From: Chloroflexota bacterium
GTDB taxonomy: Bacteria; Chloroflexota; Anaerolineae; Anaerolineales; Anaerolineaceae
Assembly: GCA_021825925.1 (NCBI GenBank)
Contig: JAKAFP010000004.1
Location: 124,001-188,000, forward strand
Length of the DNA: 64,000 bases
Reading direction: 5' to 3'
The notes under the pieces were generated by a model, which saw nothing but the letters and a program-made list of their open reading frames with translations, was not told where the DNA came from and searched no databases. Numbering within the stretch: position 1 is the first letter of the stretch; every line of letters starts with the position of its first letter. A program made the position numbers and the translations under genes. Below, one piece after another: positions 23,715 to 32,777 of this stretch.

Positions 23715-24224
23715 ATGAATAAGATTGCTATTTCAAAAAAAAGAATATTTATCCCAATTATTTCAGGATTCGTTGGTTCCATCTTTCTGGCAGCAGTATA
23801 TTTTGGAATTGTGTCATGGGCAGAGAGTTTCAACCATGCGGTTGAATACTTCTGGCAAGACCGGTGGATAGTGCTCCCAATCATATTGGGGTTTGGGATT
23901 CAGGTTGCGTTGTATACCATAATCAAATTCAAAATATTTCTACCAATAGAGCATATTGGGTTTAGTGGACCTAGTGTCGGAGCGAGTGGAACAACTTCCA
24001 CAATTGCAATGGTGGCGTGTTGTGCACACCACCTAACCGATGTACTTCCCATTCTTGGGTTAACAGCAGCAGCTACGTTCCTTTCTAAATATCGAATCCT
24101 GTTCATGGGTGTAGGTCTTGGATCTACAATTTTGGGCATTGTTTATATGTTATTCATCTTAATTAGAGAAAAACAGAAATTCATAAAAAATTATTCTGCC
24201 CCATTAATTTCAAAGGAAATATGA
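23715..24224 (+). CDS. Membrane protein with CCAHH motif
   Basis: This 169-residue protein has four TM helices (about 11-31, 56-75, 100-125 and 135-155). The segment MVACCAHHLTDVLPILG near residues 97-113 is the mark of the family: adjacent Cys-Cys and His-His in a membrane helix, suggesting transition-metal binding or transport. I recognise the family by motif only and know no function. It begins a plus-strand operon with a lipoprotein, a DUF2933-like His-rich protein and a DUF1573 protein, and is driven from the bidirectional promoter opposite an HMA protein, which supports metal handling. Confidence 0.72.
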   Translation: MNKIAISKKRIFIPIISGFVGSIFLAAVYFGIVSWAESFNHAVEYFWQDRWIVLPIILGFGIQVALYTIIKFKIFLPIEHIGFSGPSVGASGTTSTIAMVACCAHHLTDVLPILGLTAAATFLSKYRILFMGVGLGSTILGIVYMLFILIREKQKFIKNYSAPLISKEI

Positions 24225-24778
24225 TGAAATCCTCAAAAATACTCTTGTCAGTTCTTATTGTGGCGCTTTTCTTAGTTTCTTGTGCAAAACTTCAATTTCC
24301 CTCAAAAAACGTCAAGATACAACCAACAACTACAAGTTGTTCAACCCCTGATGCTGATAAACCAGCAGCTTGTAAGCTTAATCCAAGTGGTACGCCAACT
24401 TTGGTGGCAACCCCAACCGTAACCTCCGTGCCCATTCTTACACAAACTGACTCGCAAGGTTCAATTACAGTTGAAATAACCCCCGGAAACCTGAAACCTG
24501 CAAGTGATACACTAATTTTCGATGTCTCTCTGGATACTCATTCGATCGACCTTTCTATGGACCTTGCACCCCTAACTTCACTAACCACAGATACTGGAGC
24601 AGTCATCCAGGCGAGCACCTGGGATGCTGTGAGAGGTGGGCATCATGTTTCAGGTAAGCTGATCTTTAAAACAACAGTCGATGGAAAAAATTTACTGGCT
24701 GATGTTAAAAGTCTCACAATTACTATCAAAGATTTGGATGTTCCGAGTCGTCAATTTTCATGGCAGTCAAATTTCTAA
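24221..24778 (+). CDS. Lipoprotein of unknown function in the metal operon
   Basis: This 185-residue lipoprotein has a signal peptide ending LFLVSC (Cys21), a Thr/Pro-rich linker with three cysteines (TTTSCSTPDADKPAACK), and a C-terminal beta-rich domain from about 80 with ITVEITPGNLKPASDTLIFDVSLDTHSIDLSMDL. The domain resembles secreted immunoglobulin-like folds of unknown role. Its start overlaps the CCAHH gene stop (ATGATGA). Translational coupling and context suggest an extracytoplasmic partner of the membrane protein. Confidence 0.75.
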   Translation: MMKSSKILLSVLIVALFLVSCAKLQFPSKNVKIQPTTTSCSTPDADKPAACKLNPSGTPTLVATPTVTSVPILTQTDSQGSITVEITPGNLKPASDTLIFDVSLDTHSIDLSMDLAPLTSLTTDTGAVIQASTWDAVRGGHHVSGKLIFKTTVDGKNLLADVKSLTITIKDLDVPSRQFSWQSNF

Positions 24779-24789
24779 TCAGGTGAAAA

Positions 24790-25014
24790 ATGTCAAAAAA
24801 ACATACTGTAATCATGATATTGTGCTGTTTAATCCCTATTGGGGCCTTTTTGGCAATCCGTTTATTAAATTTACAGATTAATGGCCTGTTTTCGTTTTTG
24901 CTAATATTATTATGCCCGCTTTCACATGTGTTAATGATGGGCTCAATGAAGCACGAGGATCATTCTCACCACACTTCATCAGAAAATATTATCGACGTAA
25001 CGCCTAAGGAATAA
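24790..25014 (+). CDS. DUF2933-like His-rich small membrane protein
   Basis: This 74-residue protein has two TM helices (about 7-26 and 32-50) followed by LSHVLMMGSMKHEDHSHH. It is built like the protein at 1736-2035, including the His-rich tail. It lies 11 bases after the lipoprotein gene with GGTGA as ribosome site and four bases before the DUF1573 gene. Likely a metal-binding membrane subunit; function unknown. Confidence 0.75.
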   Translation: MSKKHTVIMILCCLIPIGAFLAIRLLNLQINGLFSFLLILLCPLSHVLMMGSMKHEDHSHHTSSENIIDVTPKE

Positions 25015-25018
25015 TTGT

Positions 25019-25624
25019 ATGAAAGAATTAATTCCAGCCATACCCAAAAAAAACAACAGATTGAACTCTTTATCGGAATGGTTTGCCAATCACGTCAGGA
25101 AAAGAGTTTTAATCGGATTGGCTGGAGTTGTAATCATCGGGTTCTTACTTTACAGTTTTGGTGCATTTGGAACCCCCAACGATTCAAAGATCATCTATTC
25201 GCCGTCAGATGTGGTCTATGGTGAGAAAATAGTTGCCATTCATTTAATGGGTGAAGTTCCCGCCAAGGTATCAATAAGTCAATCTATTTCAAGTCCTGCG
25301 GATGAACCTAGAATTCAGATCTCTGAAAAATTTTATGACTTTGGATCTGTAAGTTCTACCCAGATACTGAGCCGCACATTTATCATCTCAAACACGGGCA
25401 AATCACCTTTGATCATTCAAGAATCATATACAACCTGCGGTTGCACAACAGCCGAATTCTCTGCCAAAGAAATCCCCCCTGGTAAAGTAGCTTTGATGAC
25501 ACTTAGGTTTGATCCTTCTTTTCATAACATGAGCGGCTCAACTGTTCGCCGTGGAGTGATTATCTATACCAACGATCCTGAGCTTCCTACACAAGAGATT
25601 TGGATTCAGGCATCTGTGAGATAA
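25019..25624 (+). CDS. DUF1573-domain membrane-anchored protein
   Basis: This 201-residue protein has a basic N-terminal tail, one TM (about 33-52) and an extracytoplasmic DUF1573 domain (about 105-195). The domain marker is YTTCGCTTAEF, with two cysteines, preceded by FDFGSVS-like ISEKFYDFGSVSSTQILSRTF and followed by MTLRFDPSFHN. The role is unknown; a Cys pair in an Ig-like fold suggests redox or copper binding. It is the last gene of the plus-strand metal operon. A relative lies at 13174-13668 under the same regulator site type. Confidence 0.82.
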   Translation: MKELIPAIPKKNNRLNSLSEWFANHVRKRVLIGLAGVVIIGFLLYSFGAFGTPNDSKIIYSPSDVVYGEKIVAIHLMGEVPAKVSISQSISSPADEPRIQISEKFYDFGSVSSTQILSRTFIISNTGKSPLIIQESYTTCGCTTAEFSAKEIPPGKVALMTLRFDPSFHNMSGSTVRRGVIIYTNDPELPTQEIWIQASVR

Positions 25625-25768
25625 AAAAGGAAATTTCTTTGAATTTTATTCTGTCATTTATGGTTACGATTCAACATCAATAGCTTAATGTAATTCTCAT
25701 TTAAACAATAGTCAGATATGATAATATTTTTAGGACATTTTTTATCTTTTTAAGGAGAGTTTATAATT

Positions 25769-26608
25769 ATGTTTCCCAGTTACATACTCGCTTTACGCGA
25801 AGGATTGGAAGCCGCCCTCATTATCGGAATTGTTTTTGGTGTTTTACGCAAAACGAACCACCAAAAGCTCAACACATCTGTCTGGTTTGGGACATTAAGT
25901 GCAATTGTGACCAGCACTATGGCAGCTTTGGTTCTTAATTGGGTAGGCGCGGAATTTGAAGGAAAGGGTGAACAGTTATTTGAAGGGATCACCATGTTCC
26001 TGGCTGCTGGTATTTTAACCTGGATGGTTTTTTGGATGCGGAAGCAATCGCTTGTAATGAAACAGAACATCGAATCTTCAGTGCAGCAAGCAGCTGAAGG
26101 ACAAGGAAAGAAAGCGTTATTTTTGTTGGCATTTCTTGCAGTGGTCAGAGAAGGAATTGAACTGGCGCTCTTCTTACTGGCAATCCGCCTGACTACCAAT
26201 CCATCACAGGAATTGCTTGGAACAGTTTTCGGACTATTTTCTGCGGCGTTGGTCGGGTGGATCATTTTCTCCACAACCCGAAAATTGAGACTCACTCGGT
26301 TCTTTCAAATAACAAATATTCTTTTTACGTTTTTTGCGGCAGGCTTGGTAGGACTTGGTATTCACGAGTTTAATGAACTGGGGTGGATCCCCGGGGTTGT
26401 TGAACATGTATGGAATTTGAATTCATTTTTACCCGACCAGTCTACCTTAGGGCAATTACTCAAGGCTTTGGTTGGTTATTCCGGCAGCCCTTCCTTAACT
26501 CAAGTGATTGGATATTTTGGATACTTTGCAGTAATACTCATATCCTTATTGAAAAAACTACAAGGTTCGAATTCTTCTCGAAATAAAGAGAGTAAAACAA
26601 TTCTTTGA
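25769..26608 (+). CDS. efeU: FTR1-family iron permease
   Basis: This 279-residue protein has seven TM helices and the two REGxE motifs of the family: LREGLEAALIIG at residues 9-20 and VVREGIELALFLL near residue 120. These Glu/Arg helices are essential in FTR1/EfeU ferrous-iron uptake. No EfeO/EfeB partner is present. A GGAG ribosome site lies upstream. The promoter region contains a TATGAT box near 25715, but not the shared operator. The substrate could be iron or another divalent metal. Confidence 0.9.
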   Translation: MFPSYILALREGLEAALIIGIVFGVLRKTNHQKLNTSVWFGTLSAIVTSTMAALVLNWVGAEFEGKGEQLFEGITMFLAAGILTWMVFWMRKQSLVMKQNIESSVQQAAEGQGKKALFLLAFLAVVREGIELALFLLAIRLTTNPSQELLGTVFGLFSAALVGWIIFSTTRKLRLTRFFQITNILFTFFAAGLVGLGIHEFNELGWIPGVVEHVWNLNSFLPDQSTLGQLLKALVGYSGSPSLTQVIGYFGYFAVILISLLKKLQGSNSSRNKESKTIL

Positions 26609-26906
26609 TCAAGGAAATACTTTTTATAAATGAGGTTTTTAGGAATATGAAAATCATTTATAAAGTGATTCCTTACTTGAACTAAACAAAGAAAAATGGA
26701 AAAATGAATTTCAGATTTTTATTCAAAGTTTATTTTTGTCGAAAACAAATTGGTTAATCATTTGATGTGGAACAAAAAGACTTGCTCACCTGCATCAGGG
26801 AAGATACAAATGTTTTCCACGGCAATGAGGTTTTTCTATTCATGAGGTTTTCTTTGGTTAACCTCTTGATGATGATAGTTGATGCTAGATAATTTTTGGA
26901 TGCAAA
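26609..26906. other. AT-rich intergenic region with an inverted repeat
   Basis: No gene is seen between the FTR1 gene and modA, which converge here. TTTATAAATGA at 26623-26633 and TCATTTATAAA at 26654-26664 are perfect inverted arms 20 bases apart. A weaker GAGGTT/AACCTC hairpin lies near 26840. These may end transcription from both sides, although neither has a clear T-tract. Confidence 0.4.
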
Positions 26907-27746
26907 CTAGGCCGCAGGAATGAAGTTGTACTTAGCTAAAACGGCTTGACCTTCAGGGGAAAGTACAAGAGCAACAAAAGCCTTGGCAAGATCAGCATTT
27001 TTACTGTCAGCGATGGGAGCGATTGGGTAGCTGGCAATGGTGTTCAATTCGTTGGGGATGTCAATGGTGGCTACTTTTTCTGCAGCATCGGAGGTGATAT
27101 CAGTAACATAGACAATACCGGCATCCGCTTCACCCAATGAAATTTTGTTGACGACAGCTTTGACATTCTCTTCGTAGGAAACGACATTAGCCAGTACTTT
27201 ATCTTTAAATTTGGCATCAAAGATGGGGTCTGCAAGGGTTTTATCGAGAAAATCAAGCGCATATTGACCCGCTGGAACGGCCTTATCGGCCAGAACGATC
27301 TTGATCCAGGGTTTGGTAAGGTCGCCAAGCGTGGTGATTCCGGCGGGATTATCCTTTGGGGAAATCACAACCAGACGATTTTTTACGAAGGTTTTGGCGT
27401 CTTCAGCGTTGACGCGTTTGGCATCCACGGCAACGGTCATATATTTCTTGCTGGCGCTGGCAAATACATCCGCTTCGGCGCCCTGGCCAAGTTGTTCGGC
27501 CAGAGCCTGAGAACCGGCGAAGTTGAAGGCAACTTTGACTCCCGGGTTTTGTAGCTCAAAAGCCGCGCCCAGATCGGTGAAGGATTCGGTTAAGGAGGCT
27601 GCAGCCATGACGGTCAGTGTGACAGGCTCAATTGTAGTGGTTGCTGTGTTCTCGGTTACAACGGGGAGGGCAGTATCAACTACGGTTGGTGCAATGTTCG
27701 CAACCGGAGAACAAGCAGCGCTTGTCAGCAAAACAAACAATATCAT
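26907..27746 (-). CDS. modA: Molybdate ABC transporter, substrate-binding lipoprotein
   Basis: The mature protein is a ModA-type binding protein: LTVMAAASLTESFTDLG (the phosphate-like oxyanion loop) near residues 43-60, FNFAGSQALAEQLGQGAEADVFASA, and a C-terminal PEGQAVLAKYNF. The signal peptide ends LLTSAAC, a lipobox. The first in-frame ATG gives an N-terminus with no positive charge. Upstream the frame reads I-N-I-K-F-L-T-F after GGAGAAGGATC, so an ATA codon at the expected start position could be the native start (27764). It follows modB and, like it, lacks a modC nearby. Confidence 0.9.
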   Translation of the reverse strand: MILFVLLTSAACSPVANIAPTVVDTALPVVTENTATTTIEPVTLTVMAAASLTESFTDLGAAFELQNPGVKVAFNFAGSQALAEQLGQGAEADVFASASKKYMTVAVDAKRVNAEDAKTFVKNRLVVISPKDNPAGITTLGDLTKPWIKIVLADKAVPAGQYALDFLDKTLADPIFDAKFKDKVLANVVSYEENVKAVVNKISLGEADAGIVYVTDITSDAAEKVATIDIPNELNTIASYPIAPIADSKNADLAKAFVALVLSPEGQAVLAKYNFIPAA

Positions 27747-27885
27747 GAATGTTAAAAATTTGATGTTTATATGATCCTTCTCCTAATATTAAGGAGTATT
27801 GATTAAACTAAAAAGATTTCAAGTTTCATTATTCTGTTCACAATACTTCGTGATCCACTTTTTTTATCCAAATGAAAAGTGAAAG

Positions 27886-28794
27886 TCAAAGTGAATTATC
27901 AAACGATGGCGAACACTCAACATCTAAGCGCTTATGCAGCAGGCTTTTTACAATGATCAAGGTAAGAAATGAAAAACAGATCAGGATGATGGCTAATGTT
28001 AACGCAACATTTAAGTCTATTTCGAAGCCGATATAAATTGCCAAAGGCATGGTTTGTGTTCGCCCCGGGAAGTTGCCGGCAAAAATGATGGTTGCACCGA
28101 ATTCGCCTAATGCCCTTGCCCAGGTCATCACACTGCCGCTCAATATAGAGGTCCAGGATATGGGCAGCGTTATATATCTGAAGGTCTGCCAGCGGGTGGC
28201 GCCGTCCAGGGCAGACGCTTGTTTTAGTTCAGTATCCACTGAGGAAAAACCAATAGTGGCGGCTTTAATATATAGGGGTGAAGCGACAAATGTTTGTGCC
28301 ATAATGACTGCGATTACCGTAAAAGGGATTGTGATATCCATTGAGGAGAAAAAGGTACCAAATAATCCTCTACGTCCGAACGCCATGAGCAGGGCAATGC
28401 CAGCCACCGAAGGAGGCAAAACAGTTGGCAGATCAATGATGGTGTCTATGATGCGGTGCAATCGGAAGCTGCGACGTGACAACAGCAGGGCAACCGGGGT
28501 TCCGAAAAGTAGCGTGATCGCTGTGGTGGATAACGATGTGAAAATACTTAAATTTATGGCTTGCAACAATTGGGTCTTGTTAATAGTGTCGAATAATTGA
28601 CTAACCGGGATCTTCAAAAAAATGGCAATGATCGGTATGGTAATGAACAAAACGAGTGGAATTGCCAGGGAACGCCACGAATTTTTGATACCAATGAGAA
28701 TCCAAGAGGGCACACCTCGGCGGAAAAGTGGTTTCTCAATCGTGGTATCGGTGATGAGAAGTGAATTTGTTGCCATCGGTGCTGATTTATCCAT
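27886..28794 (-). CDS. modB: Molybdate ABC transporter, permease
   Basis: This 302-residue protein has six TM helices and the permease loop ELKQASALDGATRWQTFRYITLP (EAA-like, near residue 200). It matches ModB-type permeases by LLSRRSFRLHRIIDTIIDLPTVLPPSVAGIALL. The N-terminal 40-residue extension is longer than usual. It precedes modA, but no ATP-binding modC is found, so the ATPase must be elsewhere. The proximity of molybdenum cofactor genes supports molybdate as substrate. Confidence 0.92.
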   Translation of the reverse strand: MDKSAPMATNSLLITDTTIEKPLFRRGVPSWILIGIKNSWRSLAIPLVLFITIPIIAIFLKIPVSQLFDTINKTQLLQAINLSIFTSLSTTAITLLFGTPVALLLSRRSFRLHRIIDTIIDLPTVLPPSVAGIALLMAFGRRGLFGTFFSSMDITIPFTVIAVIMAQTFVASPLYIKAATIGFSSVDTELKQASALDGATRWQTFRYITLPISWTSILSGSVMTWARALGEFGATIIFAGNFPGRTQTMPLAIYIGFEIDLNVALTLAIILICFSFLTLIIVKSLLHKRLDVECSPSFDNSL

Positions 28795-29058
28795 TGAACT
28801 TGATCATTCCAATAAGTCTGAGATTTCGTATATTCTTTTATAAAATTGGTATTTGAAAATCAGATATATATTTAATAATTGACTATTCAATAATTGAGTA
28901 GTAATATCATAACATGACAAAGAATCCTTGTAAATACACCCCATAAAAAATGGGTAACCTGTTAAAAAATTATTGGTGATTAATAAATACAGAAATCTAG
29001 AAAGATATAATCAATCTACATTGAATATTTGATCAGCAGTGATAGGTCTGGAGGAAAA
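28795..29058. other. Divergent promoter region of modBA and the Mo cofactor genes
   Basis: No gene is seen. The region is AT-rich and separates the minus-strand modBA operon from the plus-strand MOP-moa genes. TTTAATAATTGACTATTCAATAATTGAG near 28872-28899 contains a repeat of AATAATTGA that could be a regulatory site, but I cannot tie it to ModE. Confidence 0.35.
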
Positions 29059-29268
29059 ATGAAACTCAGCGCACGCAATGTAATAAAGGGTACTGTAAAA
29101 GAAATCATTACCGGTGCAATCAACTGTGAGATCATCATCTCCACGCTGCACGGCGAAACCATCGTTTCAGTGATCACAAAGGAATCCGTGGAAAGTCTGG
29201 AACTGAAGGTTGGCAAGGAAGTTTATGCAGTGGTCAAGGCCACAAACGTCATGGTTGCAATTGATTAA
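29059..29268 (+). CDS. Mop/TOBE-domain molybdate-binding protein
   Basis: This 69-residue protein is a single molbindin-type domain: MKLSARNVIKGTVKEIITG, then GAINCEIIISTLHG and ITKESVESLELKVGKEVYAVVKATNVMVAID. Proteins of this size form hexamers that store molybdate or tungstate. The ATG at 29059 has a GGAGG ribosome site four bases upstream. It opens a plus-strand cluster with moaD, moaA, moaC and moaE, so molybdate binding before cofactor insertion is the likely role. Confidence 0.9.
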   Translation: MKLSARNVIKGTVKEIITGAINCEIIISTLHGETIVSVITKESVESLELKVGKEVYAVVKATNVMVAID

Positions 29269-29290
29269 TGGTGAACACGGACTCTGATAA

Positions 29291-29536
29291 ATGAAAATTG
29301 AGTTGTTACTCTTTGCGTCCTTGAAAGAAAAGGTTGGCAAATCACAAGTTGTGGTCGTAACCAATGAGCATTGCACCGTACAAAGCCTGTTGGATGCCCT
29401 TTTTATTCAACATCCTGCGATTAATCCGTTTGCTAAAAGCATCGTGGTTTCTGTGAATCGGGAATTTGCCGACCGCGGACAGGTCATCCATGCCAACGAT
29501 GAAGTCGCAATTTTTCCTCCAGTGAGCGGAGGCTAA
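29291..29536 (+). CDS. moaD: Molybdopterin synthase sulfur carrier subunit
   Basis: This 81-residue ubiquitin-fold protein ends in VSGG, the Gly-Gly tail that is thiocarboxylated to deliver sulfur to precursor Z (cPMP). The start LLLFASLKEKVGKSQVVV fits the family. It lies between the Mop gene and moaA. Partner moaE is at 31092. Confidence 0.93.
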   Translation: MKIELLLFASLKEKVGKSQVVVVTNEHCTVQSLLDALFIQHPAINPFAKSIVVSVNREFADRGQVIHANDEVAIFPPVSGG

Positions 29537-29576
29537 CCATAACATTACACACAAGATTTATGACGGACCTTCAAAG

Positions 29577-30563
29577 ATGCTGATCGATCCCTTTGGTCGC
29601 GCCATCACTTATTTACGCATCTCAGTGACGGACCGCTGCAATTTAAGTTGCGCCTACTGCCTGCCTGAATCCGGCGTCAAATGGATGCCAGATGATCTTG
29701 TACTCACCACGGATGAAATTGTGCGCGTGGCACAGGCAGCGGCACGATTGGGAATATTTAAAATTCGCTTAACCGGCGGAGAACCTCTGGTACGGCCTGA
29801 TTTGGTTGCAATTGTACGCAGGATCAAGGAAATCCCGGGTGTAACCGACCTCAGCCTAACGACGAACGGTATGTTGCTTGAAAAACTATCAAAAAAGCTG
29901 TTCGATGCTGGGTTGGACCGCGTCAATATAAGTCTGGATACTTTGGATCCGGCGAAATTTAAAAAAATGACCCGCTTTGGCGATTTCCAAAAAGTTTGGA
30001 ACGGTATTTTGGCTGCTGAAGCCGCGGGGCTAAAACCCATTAAGTTGAACGCTGTGGTGGTTGGCGGACTAAACGAAGATGAAATCCCGGCAATGGCTTC
30101 ATTGTCCATTGAGCATGCGTGGCATGTAAGGTTCATCGAACTCATGCCGGTTGCAAATGAACAGGGTTGGGGCAACGGGCTGCCTACTGTTTCTGAACGT
30201 TATATTTCGGTGCAAAAAATGCATGCCATGCTTGAACCCCTGAAAATGCAATCACTCGTGATTGAAAATGAAGTAGGACCTGAACGGACGTTCAAGATCC
30301 CTGGATCATTGGGCACAGTCGGTTTTATTTCTCCACTCGGTGAACATTTCTGCAACAAATGCAACCGCCTGCGTCTGACGGCAGACGGCTGGCTGCGGTC
30401 TTGTTTATTAGTGGATAAGGAAATATCATTGAGAAACGCCTTGAAAAATGGTATCAACCTTGAATCTTTCATTTCACAAGCTGTGTCTGAAAAACCTGAA
30501 GGTCATAAATTAAAAAGTCACAACTGCCCTGAAGCCAGGCACATGTCACAAATTGGCGGCTAG
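29577..30563 (+). CDS. moaA: GTP 3',8-cyclase (radical SAM)
   Basis: This 328-residue enzyme starts molybdenum cofactor synthesis by converting GTP to 3',8-cyclo-7,8-dihydro-GTP. The radical SAM cluster motif is RCNLSCAYCLP with Cys21, Cys25 and Cys28. A second cluster motif lies near residue 257, HFCNKCNRLRLTADGWLRSCL. LRLTGGEPLVRPD is the SAM-binding GGEP motif. The C-terminus is normal length with no GG tail visible (ends MSQIGG). Confidence 0.96.
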   Translation: MLIDPFGRAITYLRISVTDRCNLSCAYCLPESGVKWMPDDLVLTTDEIVRVAQAAARLGIFKIRLTGGEPLVRPDLVAIVRRIKEIPGVTDLSLTTNGMLLEKLSKKLFDAGLDRVNISLDTLDPAKFKKMTRFGDFQKVWNGILAAEAAGLKPIKLNAVVVGGLNEDEIPAMASLSIEHAWHVRFIELMPVANEQGWGNGLPTVSERYISVQKMHAMLEPLKMQSLVIENEVGPERTFKIPGSLGTVGFISPLGEHFCNKCNRLRLTADGWLRSCLLVDKEISLRNALKNGINLESFISQAVSEKPEGHKLKSHNCPEARHMSQIGG

Positions 30564-30600
30564 GTGGCAGGGTTAAATCCAATTTAAGGGATGATTGCGT

Positions 30601-31092
30601 ATGAAAAATGAATTGACCCATCTTGATACCAACGGCAAAGTGCAAATGGTGGATGTCGGTGTGAAACCGGACACCATCCGGACGGCAGTGGCTCAAGGCG
30701 AGATCAAAATGAAACATGAGACCTTCAAGTTGATCCAAGAAGGGGCAAGTAAAAAAGGGGATGTTCTGACTGTGGCCAAGATTGCGGGCATCCAGGGCGC
30801 CAAGAAGACATCTGAACTGATCCCCCTATGCCATACGCTCGGGCTTTCTCATGTGGAGGTCGACCTGGAGCTCGATGACAGCATCCCCGGCGTACGGATC
30901 ACCGCGACCACAAAAGTTAACGGCAAAACCGGTGTTGAAATGGAAGCGCTAACCGCTGTATCCGTGGCGGCTTTAACTGTATACGATATGGTCAAGGCGG
31001 TGGAAAAGACCATGGTAATCCAAAAGATCAGGTTAATCGAAAAACATGGTGGACAATCCGGTGACGTGGTCAATCAATTTCAGGAGGATTGA
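30601..31092 (+). CDS. moaC: Cyclic pyranopterin monophosphate synthase
   Basis: This 163-residue protein has the MoaC landmarks [34 protein letters not shown] and [19 protein letters not shown], giving the active-site Lys and acidic residues. It converts the MoaA product into cPMP. ATG at 30601 follows AAGGG. Its stop overlaps the moaE start (TGATG). Confidence 0.96.
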   Translation: MKNELTHLDTNGKVQMVDVGVKPDTIRTAVAQGEIKMKHETFKLIQEGASKKGDVLTVAKIAGIQGAKKTSELIPLCHTLGLSHVEVDLELDDSIPGVRITATTKVNGKTGVEMEALTAVSVAALTVYDMVKAVEKTMVIQKIRLIEKHGGQSGDVVNQFQED

Positions 31093-31550
31093 TGGCTGAT
31101 TATCCCTTGATCATATTGATCACCGAAAATGAACTTGATCTGGATGATTTGACTACCAGGATCACTTTACCTCAAACTGGGGCGGTAGTATTATTTACGG
31201 GTGTGGTTCGAGGCGAAACAAAACGCGAAAACCGTGAAACAAGCCTTCTTGAATATGAAGCATACAAACCTATGGCAGAGAATAAAATGCGGCAAGTCGC
31301 TGAAGAGATCAGAGTGCGTTGGCCGGTGGTTCAAGGCATCGCCATCGTTCAGCGTATCGGAAAACTGAAACCGATGACCCCCACAACCCTGATTGCATGC
31401 GGAGCTTCACACCGCGATAGTGGCGTATTTGAAGCCGCGCGGTACGGAATTGACCGGCTGAAAGAGATCGTGCCGGTTTGGAAAAAAGAATTCAGCCCAA
31501 ACGGTGAAACATGGATCGAAGGGCACTATTCACCCAAACCAGGCGAATAG
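31092..31550 (+). CDS. moaE: Molybdopterin synthase catalytic subunit
   Basis: This 152-residue protein carries the MoaE core GAVVLFTGVVRGETKRE, LLEYEAYKPMAENKMRQV and VQRIGKLKPMTPTTLIACG, with catalytic lysines in VPVWKKEF. It makes dithiolene-bearing molybdopterin from cPMP with MoaD. ATG at 31092 has AGGAGG upstream. It completes the moaDACE cluster; moeA, mobA and mogA are not in the window. Confidence 0.96.
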   Translation: MADYPLIILITENELDLDDLTTRITLPQTGAVVLFTGVVRGETKRENRETSLLEYEAYKPMAENKMRQVAEEIRVRWPVVQGIAIVQRIGKLKPMTPTTLIACGASHRDSGVFEAARYGIDRLKEIVPVWKKEFSPNGETWIEGHYSPKPGE

Positions 31551-31604
31551 ATCAATCTAAAAAAATTTATTCCTGTATTGGGTCCAACCCCAAACACAAA
31601 TGTG

Positions 31605-31847
31605 TTAACCTATGGGAATCCAATTAACATTAGCCGTTTGAATTTCAACAAATTTTTCAATAAGTGTCTCAAGCACGGCAGGAAAATTACGGTTTGTGAA
31701 ACTAAAAGCGGTATGCAAGTCACGATACCCTTTTAAAATAGGATCAGACTCTCGATTCTTGACATCGTGAATCGCCAGATAAACGCCGCGCAGCCCTTTG
31801 AGAATTAAAGTTGGATCGATATCAAATAGAATTTCTTGATTTTTCAT
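31605..31847 (-). CDS. Small protein, function unknown
   Basis: This 80-residue protein, start MKNQEILFDI, is rich in charged and aromatic residues with a predicted mixed helix/strand fold. It ends NVNWIPIG. No domain is recognised and no ribosome site is convincing. It lies between moaE and pdxS, on the opposite strand to moaE and the same strand as pdxS, 31 bases downstream of the latter. It may be a real small gene of the pdxS unit. Confidence 0.55.
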   Translation of the reverse strand: MKNQEILFDIDPTLILKGLRGVYLAIHDVKNRESDPILKGYRDLHTAFSFTNRNFPAVLETLIEKFVEIQTANVNWIPIG

Positions 31848-31878
31848 AATAATGTAATCTTCATTGTTATTATGGCTA

Positions 31879-32766
31879 TTACCAACCTCTGCCTGCTATC
31901 AGCTCAGGCACTGGGATGGACGAGATTTGACGACCGACCATGGCTTCACCGATGCTGCGGCTTACCTCAGCCAGAATGGCCGGGTTATTATAGTGAGTTG
32001 TGGCTTTGACGATAGCCTCTGCCCGTTTGGCCGGGTCGCCTGACTTGAAAATGCCAGAACCCACGAAAACACCGTCCACACCCAACTGCATCATCAAGGC
32101 AGCATCCGCCGGCGTAGCGATGCCGCCAGCCGCGAAATTGACCACGGGCAAACGTCCTAATTTCCTGACTTCCAAAATCAGTTCATATGGCGCGCCAATT
32201 TCTTTGGCATAAGCCATCAACTCTTCTTCACCCAGGCTCTTCACGTGTCGGATATCACCAAGCACGCTGCGGGCGTGACGAACCGCTTCAACCACATCCC
32301 CAGTGCCGGCTTCACCCTTGGTGCGGATCATGGCAGCGCCTTCACCCACCCTTCGCAGCGCTTCACCCAAATTACGAGCACCACACACAAACGGAATCTT
32401 GTAGTTGTGCTTATAGATGTGATGCGCTTCATCCGCCGGGGTCAGCACTTCTGATTCATCAATGTAGTCAATACCGATGGATTCCAGAATCTGCGCTTCA
32501 ACAAAGTGGCCGATGCGGCATTTTGCCATCACCGGGATGGTCACCGCGTCCATGATCTTCAAGATCATATCCGGGTCGCTCATGCGCGCGACCCCACCAT
32601 CCGCACGGATGTCCGCAGGCACGCGCTCCAGCGCCATCACGGCACAGGCGCCTGCATCCTCTGCAATTTTGGCTTGGTCCACATTGACCACATCCATGAT
32701 CACTCCCCCCTTGAGCATCTGGGCAAGGCCCGTTTTTTCTGTCCAATTACCTGTAATTGCGGTCAT
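31879..32766 (-). CDS. pdxS: Pyridoxal 5'-phosphate synthase subunit PdxS
   Basis: This 295-residue protein makes pyridoxal 5'-phosphate from ribose 5-phosphate, glyceraldehyde 3-phosphate and ammonia. Markers: [11 protein letters not shown]-like [20 protein letters not shown] near the start, [20 protein letters not shown], the catalytic-lysine peptide [14 protein letters not shown] (residue about 80) and [27 protein letters not shown] precedes the start. The glutaminase partner pdxT is not adjacent, which is unusual but not unknown. The many PLP enzymes of the sulfur cluster to the right need this product. Confidence 0.97.
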   Translation of the reverse strand: MTAITGNWTEKTGLAQMLKGGVIMDVVNVDQAKIAEDAGACAVMALERVPADIRADGGVARMSDPDMILKIMDAVTIPVMAKCRIGHFVEAQILESIGIDYIDESEVLTPADEAHHIYKHNYKIPFVCGARNLGEALRRVGEGAAMIRTKGEAGTGDVVEAVRHARSVLGDIRHVKSLGEEELMAYAKEIGAPYELILEVRKLGRLPVVNFAAGGIATPADAALMMQLGVDGVFVGSGIFKSGDPAKRAEAIVKATTHYNNPAILAEVSRSIGEAMVGRQISSIPVPELIAGRGW

Positions 32767-32777
32767 TTGCTTTTCCT

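Noticed and set aside
31879-32766. Missing pdxT as a sign of gene loss
   Set aside because: pdxT is often unlinked to pdxS; absence from a 64-kb window says little.
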